Of a stretch of DNA of 64,000 nucleotides, positions 36,847-43,537 are shown piece after piece. Numbering within the stretch: position 1 is the stretch's first letter; every line of letters starts with the position of its first letter. Source of the stretch: Candidatus Solibacter sp. (lineage in GTDB: Bacteria; Acidobacteriota; Terriglobia; Bryobacterales; Bryobacteraceae); NCBI GenBank assembly GCA_013822245.1, contig PNKE01000030.1, positions 44,705 through 108,704 of the forward strand, in the 5' to 3' direction. The notes beneath the pieces were generated by a model. That model saw nothing but the letters and a program-made list of their open reading frames with translations. It was not told the DNA's origin and did no database searches. The translations under genes and the position numbers were made by a program.

Positions 36847-36875
36847 TTGACAGAGCAGTATGAATAAAATAAGCT
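36847..36875 (+). promoter_or_regulatory. Sigma-70-like promoter
   Basis: TTGACA (36847-36852), 17-nt spacer, then TAAGCT (36870-36875). The -35 box is perfect and the -10 box is partial. It would drive the secreted protein gene at 37075 with a leader of about 190 nt. Confidence 0.5.
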
Positions 36876-36920
36876 TAATCCACTCCTGCTCGGAGACGAG
36901 AGGGAGCGACGGCTTCCGGC

Positions 36921-36936
36921 TGCACAACGTTGTGCA
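36921..36936. promoter_or_regulatory. Perfect 16-bp palindrome in the leader
   Basis: TGCACAACGTTGTGCA is a perfect dyad without spacer, about 45 nt downstream of the predicted -10 box. The position suits a repressor binding site or an RNA hairpin. The cognate factor is unknown. Confidence 0.5.
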
Positions 36937-37074
36937 GAGCCGGGTGGCGTGATCTGGGACTTCACGCCGCGACATTTGCGCTTACATGGGGCGCAGACAG
37001 GGTCTGTCCAGCCCGAAGGAGCAGTAAGAAGAGTTGCGGCGGAGGATGCACGCAACCATCTGGAGGAAATACAT

Positions 37075-37821
37075 ATGAGTCACAAGATAATGAACCGAGT
37101 CACGATGGCGGCACTGAGCCTTGGGATCGCGCTATCGAGCGCGTATGCGGCTCCGCCGGCCGAGATGATCCTGAACGGTGGATTTGAAACGGGCACCTTT
37201 GCCGGCTGGACCGTGGTGAACACGGGTTCAGGGGCGTGGACGATCAACAACGGCACGTTCGACCCCGTAGGGCCGGGCACGGCGCTGGCGCCGATCAGCG
37301 GGGGATTTGATGCGGTGTCCAATCAGCCCGGTCCAGGTTTTCACGCGCTACGGCAGACGGTTTCGATCCCGAGCGGCGTGTTTTCGGCCAAGCTCAGTTG
37401 GAATGACCGGGTCAGGAACTGGGCCACGATTTTCAGTGATCCGAATCAGGAGTGGCGGGTGGTGATTCGAGACACGGGTGGAGCGATCCTTCACGAAGTT
37501 CACTCGACCACTCCAGGCGACGCGCTGCAGCAGGTCGGGCCGAATGCCCGGTCTGGCGACCTGACGGCGTTCTTCCAAGCCAATGCGGGCCAGACGGTGG
37601 TTGTGAGCTTCGAGGAGCAGGACAACCTTCTCTACTTCAATGCGACGCTGGACGATGTCCAACTGCTGGTCTCCGTGCTGCCGACGACCAAGGATGAGTG
37701 CAAGGACGACGGCTGGAAGACGTTCCTGAACGTGAACACCGGCCAGCAGATTTTCAAGAACCAGGGAGACTGCGTCAGCTTCGTCGCCACGAAGGGCAAG
37801 AACCCACCGGCGTACAACTGA
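37075..37821 (+). CDS. Secreted protein with carbohydrate-binding-like domain and CVSFVAT C-terminal motif
   Basis: A 248-residue exported protein. GGAGG at 37062-37066 fixes the ATG at 37075. A signal peptide ends near AYAAPPA. Then comes ILNGGFETGTFAGWTVVNTG, the start seen in many secreted jelly-roll proteins (often PEP-CTERM proteins), and a beta-rich domain to about residue 210. The C terminus has KDDGWKTFLN...IFKNQGDCVSFVATKGKNPP, a short Cys-containing motif found at the end of secreted proteins in several phyla. No PEP-CTERM sorting signal is present. Own promoter and terminator, so a single-gene unit. Confidence 0.8.
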   Translation: MSHKIMNRVTMAALSLGIALSSAYAAPPAEMILNGGFETGTFAGWTVVNTGSGAWTINNGTFDPVGPGTALAPISGGFDAVSNQPGPGFHALRQTVSIPSGVFSAKLSWNDRVRNWATIFSDPNQEWRVVIRDTGGAILHEVHSTTPGDALQQVGPNARSGDLTAFFQANAGQTVVVSFEEQDNLLYFNATLDDVQLLVSVLPTTKDECKDDGWKTFLNVNTGQQIFKNQGDCVSFVATKGKNPPAYN

Positions 37822-37860
37822 GCACAAGCCCGGTCTGAAAAGACCACGGAACCATTTTGG

Positions 37861-37887
37861 GCCCCGCCACGGCGGGGCTTCCTTTTG
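37861..37887 (+). terminator. Rho-independent terminator, also the group II intron target
   Basis: GCCCCGCC (37861-37868) pairs with GGCGGGGC (37871-37878), followed by TTCCTTTTG. The intron remnant begins at the very next base, as expected for class C introns, which insert after terminator hairpins. Confidence 0.85.
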
Positions 37888-38469
37888 GTGTGCCGGGCAT
37901 GTCCGACAGCTCGAAGGTGCAAGTCCTTTTCACAACCTGATGGAGGCGAAGTGATAGCGAAGCGCAAGGGCGTCGCCGCGGGGCGGGGTCTCAAGGAAGC
38001 GTGGGGCAAACCTGCGAGCCGATGGACAGGAACCGGATCCGAGGCATGCGGCGCCGGAGGAACCGGCCAGTGACAACGAAGCCCATATCCAGCCAGGGCA
38101 CTGGTTGTGAATCCGGCGGTTGCGTGCGGAATGCGGCCGGGCTTACGCCGTTTGTTCGGGAATCGTGACCGCGGGCGGAGCGATCCAGCCTGACCGGGCG
38201 GCGGAAGTCAGCAGAGGGCGTAGTAGGCACGCAGGTGATGAAGGCCCGAACGGTCCCCGCAAGGGGTCAATGGGAGAGGCGAGTAGGCATCGCGACTCAG
38301 GAGCGGCAAGCGGATGCTGATGCTGATCCGGGCGTTTCTCACGCCGGGAGTGATGGAGGATGGGCTGGTGGGTCCGGTGGATGAGAGGACCCCGCGGGGC
38401 GGTCTTCTTTCGACTCTGCTGAGTGACATCATGCTCGACGAGTTCGACCGGGAGTTGGAGCGGCGCGGT
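37888..38469 (+). mobile_element. Truncated class C (IIC) group II intron
   Basis: The 5' end GTGTGCCGGGCATG is nearly the same as the start of known IIC introns. Domain I landmarks follow: GGTGCAAGTCC, AGCGCAAGGG, GGGGCAAACCTGCGAGCCGA, ACAGGAACCGGA and GAAGTCAGCAGAGGGCGTAG in the region before the reverse-transcriptase gene. The N-terminal half of the reverse transcriptase is missing (about 38230-38310 joins the RNA part directly to RT motif 4), and the C-terminal half plus domains V and VI are absent. The element therefore cannot splice or move. The end at 38469 marks where recognisable RT sequence stops. Confidence 0.8.
38314..38469 (+). pseudogene. Fragment of group II intron reverse transcriptase
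   Basis: Residues LIRAFLTPGVMEDGLV, TPRGGLLSTLLSDIMLDEFD and RELERRG match the RT4-RT5 region of intron reverse transcriptases (family: GTPQGGPLSPLL.N..LDELD.ELERRG). The YADD catalytic motif that should follow is missing. The PQGGPLSPLL motif is altered to PRGGLLSTLL. The frame runs on into the next membrane-protein gene without a stop. Confidence 0.75.
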
Positions 38470-38589
38470 ATGCGGACGATAGCAACATCCACGATCGAAG
38501 CCGGGCGGCGGAGTGCGGAGACGCTTTCAGCCGAATTTCCGAACCCCCACCGGCCCCATTCCGTATACATGGAGGAACACGGAGGTTCA

Positions 38590-38991
38590 ATGCAATTCCA
38601 CGTGAAGCTGCTGGCGGTCCTGCATATCGTTTTCGCCTGCCTGGCAATTCTTGTCGGGCTCGGACTGTTCGTCATGTTCGGGGGCCTGGCGGCGATTGTC
38701 GCGGTGACTGAGAGCGGCTCGGACGCGTTCGCGGGCATGGCCGTGCTCGGCGCCATCGGCACGTTTCTGCTGGTGCTGCTGCTGGTGCTGTCGCTGCCCG
38801 GACTGATCTCCGGCGTCGGCCTGCTTTACATGAAACCCTGGGCGAGGATTCTCGGGCTGGTGGTCTCGGCGCTCAACCTGCTCAGCTTCCCCTTCGGGAC
38901 GGCGCTGGGCATCTACGGGCTGTGGGTGCTGGTGAATCAGGAGACCGGCCGGCTGTTCGACCAACGCCCGGCGCCGGTCCGCGCCGCCTGA
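38590..38991 (+). CDS. Integral membrane protein of unknown function
   Basis: A 133-residue protein with four helices: LLAVLHIVFACLAILVGLGL, FGGLAAIVAVTE, AIGTFLLVLLLVLSLPGLIS and ILGLVVSALNLLSFPFGTAL. The Met at 38590 with GGAGG just ahead is the likely start. The reading frame is open upstream into the intron reverse-transcriptase fragment, but that is probably chance. The C terminus GIYGLWVLVNQETGRLF resembles small DUF4064-like membrane proteins. Confidence 0.7.
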   Translation: MQFHVKLLAVLHIVFACLAILVGLGLFVMFGGLAAIVAVTESGSDAFAGMAVLGAIGTFLLVLLLVLSLPGLISGVGLLYMKPWARILGLVVSALNLLSFPFGTALGIYGLWVLVNQETGRLFDQRPAPVRAA

Positions 38992-39049
38992 AAAAACGCT
39001 GAGACATCCGCTCTCCCGATCCAGCTATCGTGGATAGAGAGATTCCGGC

Positions 39050-40345
39050 TTGCGCAGCTTCGTTTCCATCCTCAAGTCGAACCGCAACTACCGCTACCTG
39101 TGGACGGGGCAGGCGGTCAGCGAGATTGGCGACCACTTCAACACCATTGCGGTGTTGAGCCTGTCGTTGCGCATCACCGGGTCGGGCTTCGGCGTCGGCA
39201 TGGTGATGCTGTCGCGCATCATTCCGGCCATCTTCGCCGGACCCATCGCGGGCATTGTGCTGGACCGCATGGACCGGCGAAAAGTGATGTTGTGGAGCGA
39301 CCTGTTCCGCTGCGCCATCGCCCTGGCCCACATCCTGCTGATGGTCTATCCCGAGGCGTGGCTGATGTACCTGCTCAGCGCGCTGTTGACGTTCGCATCG
39401 CCGTTTTTCACTGCGGGGCGATCGGCGATTCTGCCGCGCGTCGCCAGCAAGGAGGAACTGCACACGGCCAACGCCCTCACACAGACCACGGCCTGGCTGA
39501 CGCTTTCGATCGGGACGATGTTCGGCGGCCTCTCGGCCATGCAGTTCGGCTTTGGCTGGGCGTTTGCGGCCAACGCCGCTTCCTTCCTGATCTCGGCCTG
39601 GGCGGTGTGGCGGATGAAAAGCCCCGACGGTCATTTCCGGCCCATCGGCGGCGCGCGCGTGCTCCAGCATCGATTCGCCGGCTGGAGCGAGTTCACCGGC
39701 GGATTACGCTATATGCGGACGCGGCCGTTGATTTTCTCCATCGGCATGGCCGGGGTGGGCTGGGCGACGGGCGGCGGAGCGGCCCAGATCCTGTTCACGC
39801 TTTTTGGCGAAGTTGTTTTCGAGCGCGGTCCGGCGGGCGTCGGGCTCATCTGGTCGTTCGCCGGAATCGGGCTGGTGATCGGCGGACTGACAGGCCACCG
39901 GATTGGCAACGGTTTGAGCTTTGTCGGCTACAAACGCCTGCTGGGCGTCACCTTTCTCATCCACGGACTTGCCTACACGGTCTTCGCCATGATGCCCACG
40001 ATTTGGCTGGCGCTCATCTTCATCACGATGTCGAGAGCATGCGTGGGTCTCAACAACGTCCTGAACCGGACCATCCTGCTCACCCACGTTCCCGACGCCT
40101 TCCGGGGCCGAGTCTTCACCACCATCGACACCATGCTGAATGCCACCATGATGATCTCGCTTGGCATCGCCGCCTGGGCCACGGGCGTTTTCCCCATCCG
40201 CACCATCGGCATTGTCGCGGGCATCCTGAGTTCGACCACGGCCATCTATTGGGCCTGGGCCGAGGCCACCGGCAGACTGGTCCGGCCGCCGGCAAACGAC
40301 ATGGGCGAGGACATCGAGGAGCCTGAGCCGGTTACTTCCGCGTGA
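39050..40345 (+). CDS. MFS transporter, EntS/MFS_3-like exporter
   Basis: A 431-residue inner-membrane protein with 12 helices. LWTGQAVSEIGDHFNTIAVLSLSLRITGS at the N terminus, GIVLDRMDRRKVMLWSDLFRC (the MFS loop 2-3 signature) and DAFRGRVFTTIDTMLNATMM near the C-terminal half match the enterobactin-exporter-like branch, whose members often export secondary metabolites or drugs. Start is TTG at 39050, without a clear ribosome-binding site. It converges on the glycosyltransferase-thioesterase gene with a 14-nt overlap of 3' ends, and may export that operon's product. Confidence 0.88.
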   Translation: MRSFVSILKSNRNYRYLWTGQAVSEIGDHFNTIAVLSLSLRITGSGFGVGMVMLSRIIPAIFAGPIAGIVLDRMDRRKVMLWSDLFRCAIALAHILLMVYPEAWLMYLLSALLTFASPFFTAGRSAILPRVASKEELHTANALTQTTAWLTLSIGTMFGGLSAMQFGFGWAFAANAASFLISAWAVWRMKSPDGHFRPIGGARVLQHRFAGWSEFTGGLRYMRTRPLIFSIGMAGVGWATGGGAAQILFTLFGEVVFERGPAGVGLIWSFAGIGLVIGGLTGHRIGNGLSFVGYKRLLGVTFLIHGLAYTVFAMMPTIWLALIFITMSRACVGLNNVLNRTILLTHVPDAFRGRVFTTIDTMLNATMMISLGIAAWATGVFPIRTIGIVAGILSSTTAIYWAWAEATGRLVRPPANDMGEDIEEPEPVTSA

Positions 40346-42347
40346 GGTCCTCGCCGATGGCGGCCAGCAGTTCGTCACGGCGCTGCTCGATATAGAAGTG
40401 CCCGCCGGAAAAGACGCGCTGGCCGAACCGTTCGGTGGTCAATTCGGCCCACCGCGCCGCGTGATCTTCGTTGATATTGGGGTCGGCCTCTCCACGGTAG
40501 GCGTAGACCGGGACGCTCAGCGGCGCACCCGGCGCATGGACGTAACGCCGGTAGAGCCGGGCGTCGGCCTCAAGCGCGGGCAGGGCGAGTTCCAACAATC
40601 GCGGATCATCGAGCACGTCTGGCGTGACGCCCTGGAGGCGTCTCAATTCGGCGATGAACTGCTCGCGCGGCGGGTCCGGCGGCGGCTGGTATCCGATGCG
40701 GAACACCGGCGCCCTGGCGGCGGAGGCGATGATCAGGCGCGGACCGCTCGCGCCCTTGTCGCGCAGCCGTCTGGCCACCTCGAACGCCATCACCGCGCCC
40801 ATGCTGTGGCCGAACAACGAGAACGGCGCGCCGGCATGGCGGATGAACTCACCGGCGAGCGCCTCGACGGCGTCTTCCATCGATTCAATCGGCGGCTCCG
40901 GTAAGCGGTCCTCGCGCCCCGGCAGCCGGATCGCGATGACGTTCGCCACGCCCGCGAGCGCCTGCTTCCAGCCGAGGTAGGTGGAGGTTCCGCCGCCCGC
41001 CCAGGGGAAGCAGAACAACCGTTCGCCGGGGGCCTCGGGAGCGCCGGCGAACCAGCGGCTCGCCGGTTTCGCGGCGCCCTTCTTTTTCAGCATCAGCGCC
41101 AGCAACTTGCGGCGGCCGCCGCTCAGACCGTGCCCGGAGGCTTCGGGCGCGGGGCCGCGTTTCGGCTTGTCGAGCAGTGATTCGAGCAATTCCTCGAAGG
41201 GCAGGACGTTCAAGGTCCCGGCGTATTCAAGCGCCGCGCGGCGGGACTGAGCGGCAATGCCGTTCCAGTGCTCGCGGTCCGTGGTCAGGCGGTCCAGCAC
41301 CGTGGCCCACGGCCCGGCATCCTGCTCCGGCGTCAGGGCCACCGGAACCATGCCGGATCCCACGGCCGGCCTGTAGCGGCGGATCAGATTCACCTTCAGC
41401 AGGTGCGGTACGCCGAGCATCGCTTCATGAATGCCGCCCACGTCGCTGGCCATCACCGGGATGCCGCGCGACATCGCTTCCAGCACGATCCGGCTGCGCG
41501 CCTCGGCCCACAGGCTGGGCACCAGGACCACGCGCGACTGCTTCAACAGATCGTCGATGTCGTCCACCGGATCCAGCAGCGTGATGTTCGGCCTCTGCCG
41601 CAACGCATCAAGATCATCGGCTTCGGCGCCCCAGGTGGGCACGGCGGCGAATTGGATATGCGGCATGCGATCGGCCAGGCCGAGCAGGATCGAAATTCCC
41701 TTCACCGCGCAAGGGTTCACCATCGTCACGTAGGGGTTGTCGAAACGGCCCAGCAGCGGGTAACCGGCCCGCGGTTCAAGCAGGGAGATGGGCAGATGGA
41801 TGGCCGGGATGCCGGCCCACTGGCGGACGTATCCGGCGACGTAACGGCTGACGCCAACCACGCCGTCGGCCCGGCGGAGCATTTCCTTCTTGCGCTCGTT
41901 CACGCCCGAACTGTCCGGCCCGAACGGCACTGCGATGGTGGCGCGGACCAGATAGACAACCCTGGCCCCCGGCGCCTTTACCGCAAGGTCAAACAGCAAC
42001 TGGCCGGGATCGTCCGTCGAGGTGACGATGATGTCGGGACCGAAATCATCGATGTGATGCTGGAACGCCGCCCGGAGTTCGGGCCGGCAGGCCAGCACGC
42101 GGACATCGGCTCCGCCGAGGCGGAATCGGACCTCACCCGCCTCGGCGCCGATTTCATACGCCTGGCCCCGGCGGTCCAGCTCGGCCAGATACCGCGCCTG
42201 CTCGGCGTCGCCGAAACGTTCGGTGCGGGTGAACACCCTCGCCTGATGGCCGCGGGCCGCGAGGGCTTCCATCAGCAGGCGGTTCGACTTGTCGCCGCCG
42301 CCGTGCGCCGGATAGTAAGTCGAGTTGTGCGCCAGCAGGATCCTCAC
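40332..42347 (-). CDS. GT4 glycosyltransferase fused to a type II thioesterase
   Basis: A 671-residue two-domain protein. Residues 1 to about 390 form a GT-B (GT4) glycosyltransferase with KGISILLGLADRMP and the EX7E motif (EARSRIVLEAM). A linker of about 45 residues rich in Lys and Gly follows. Residues about 435-671 form a type II thioesterase of the GrsT/LgrE type: LFCFPWAGGGTSTYLGW, GHSMGAVMAFEVARRL with nucleophile Ser515, YRGEADPN (Asp) and SGGHFYIE (His). The triad looks complete. Such thioesterases act on carrier-protein thioesters, so fusion to a glycosyltransferase suggests handling of an acyl unit from the carrier protein two genes upstream. Overlaps the preceding gene by 4 nt. Confidence 0.88.
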   Translation of the reverse strand: MRILLAHNSTYYPAHGGGDKSNRLLMEALAARGHQARVFTRTERFGDAEQARYLAELDRRGQAYEIGAEAGEVRFRLGGADVRVLACRPELRAAFQHHIDDFGPDIIVTSTDDPGQLLFDLAVKAPGARVVYLVRATIAVPFGPDSSGVNERKKEMLRRADGVVGVSRYVAGYVRQWAGIPAIHLPISLLEPRAGYPLLGRFDNPYVTMVNPCAVKGISILLGLADRMPHIQFAAVPTWGAEADDLDALRQRPNITLLDPVDDIDDLLKQSRVVLVPSLWAEARSRIVLEAMSRGIPVMASDVGGIHEAMLGVPHLLKVNLIRRYRPAVGSGMVPVALTPEQDAGPWATVLDRLTTDREHWNGIAAQSRRAALEYAGTLNVLPFEELLESLLDKPKRGPAPEASGHGLSGGRRKLLALMLKKKGAAKPASRWFAGAPEAPGERLFCFPWAGGGTSTYLGWKQALAGVANVIAIRLPGREDRLPEPPIESMEDAVEALAGEFIRHAGAPFSLFGHSMGAVMAFEVARRLRDKGASGPRLIIASAARAPVFRIGYQPPPDPPREQFIAELRRLQGVTPDVLDDPRLLELALPALEADARLYRRYVHAPGAPLSVPVYAYRGEADPNINEDHAARWAELTTERFGQRVFSGGHFYIEQRRDELLAAIGEDLTRK

Positions 42348-43537
42348 GCGCCGCCGCGCCTCTCTTTCAGCCTCCTGCGCAGCAGTTCGATCTCCTTCGG
42401 GCCGAGCCGCTTCACCGCTTCACCGCGATGCGGTCCCGGCGCCTGGCCCAGGCCCAGCAGCATCTTCTCGAAATCCACGGCGTCCAGGCTCGAAACAAAT
42501 TCCAGCGCCGCTGTTCTTGACGCCTCGGCCTCGCGCCAGTATTCGGTTTCGTCTTCGAGCAGCGTCCTGAGCGCTCTGGCCCAAGGCTCGATGTCCTGCT
42601 CGGGAACCACCGCCACCGGCATGTGCGTGTCGTCGAACTCGCGGAGCCACTGGCGGATCGGGTTGGCATCGACGACATAGCCCGTGCCGCGCTTGGCGTC
42701 CACCAGCCCGCCCGAAGTGCTCGCCAGCACCGGCAGCCCGCGCAGCATGGCTTCCATGGCGATCAACCCGAAGCCCTCGTACCACAGCGACGGCATCAGC
42801 AGCAGCCGCGCCTGGGCGAGCGCGTCCTCGATGTCGGGCACGGTCTCGACGATGCTGACGTTCGGCCTGGCGAGCATCGCGGCGCGGTCGGCCGCCGTCG
42901 TACCCCACCCGGCGAGTCCGGCGAACTCGACCCCTGGAAACCGCTCCGCCAGTGCGAGAAAGATCGAAATCCCCTTGGCCGCGCAGGGGTTCACCAGCAG
43001 GACAGAGCCTTCGCCGAACCGTCCCAGCTTCCGGTATGGCGGCGTCCCGTAGATCGGCGGGTGAATGACGTTGGCCGCCCGGCCGAGATGCGTTTCGACA
43101 TAGCCGGCCATATGTTGGCCAATGACCACCACCGCCCGCGCCTTGCCGACAATCCCCGCCGCCGCCGGCTCCTGGTTCCAGCTTTCCGGTCCGAAGGGAA
43201 ACCACTGCGGCGTATGCGCCAGATAGACCAGCCGGTCGCTGGCCGCGGCGGCCGCCTTGCGCAGCAGGATATGGCTCAGGTCCTCGCTGCTCACCAGCAC
43301 GTGGTCCGGCGCGAATGCACGGATCTCGGATGCGAGTTCATCGGCGCGGAAAGAGAGGTTGCGCACGCCGCGCATCGAGATGCCGTCCATGACGGATTCG
43401 GCGTCGCCGTCCGCGGCCGACACCACCCTCACCGCATGGCCGGCGGCGGTCAGATGCCTCAGCCACGCCAGGTTGCTTCGCGTCGAACCGCCCTTGGGCG
43501 GATCGTAACTCGCATTCGAGGTCAGCAGAACCTTCAT
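42344..43537 (-). CDS. GT4 family glycosyltransferase
   Basis: A 397-residue GT-B enzyme. N-terminal LLTSNASYDPPKGGSTRSNLAWLRHL is the acceptor-side domain; VNPCAAKGISIFLALAERFP and EGFGLIAMEAM (EX7E) form the nucleotide-sugar site. It is clearly paralogous to the glycosyltransferase half of the next gene (both have VNPCAxKGIS), so the pair arose by duplication. Starts and stops overlap those of both neighbours by 4 nt. Donor and acceptor sugars are unknown. Confidence 0.9.
   Translation of the reverse strand: MKVLLTSNASYDPPKGGSTRSNLAWLRHLTAAGHAVRVVSAADGDAESVMDGISMRGVRNLSFRADELASEIRAFAPDHVLVSSEDLSHILLRKAAAAASDRLVYLAHTPQWFPFGPESWNQEPAAAGIVGKARAVVVIGQHMAGYVETHLGRAANVIHPPIYGTPPYRKLGRFGEGSVLLVNPCAAKGISIFLALAERFPGVEFAGLAGWGTTAADRAAMLARPNVSIVETVPDIEDALAQARLLLMPSLWYEGFGLIAMEAMLRGLPVLASTSGGLVDAKRGTGYVVDANPIRQWLREFDDTHMPVAVVPEQDIEPWARALRTLLEDETEYWREAEASRTAALEFVSSLDAVDFEKMLLGLGQAPGPHRGEAVKRLGPKEIELLRRRLKERRGGA

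Noticed and set aside
38314..38589. N-terminal extension of the membrane protein
   Set aside because: This part encodes the intron reverse-transcriptase fragment; GGAGG before 38590 supports the shorter protein.
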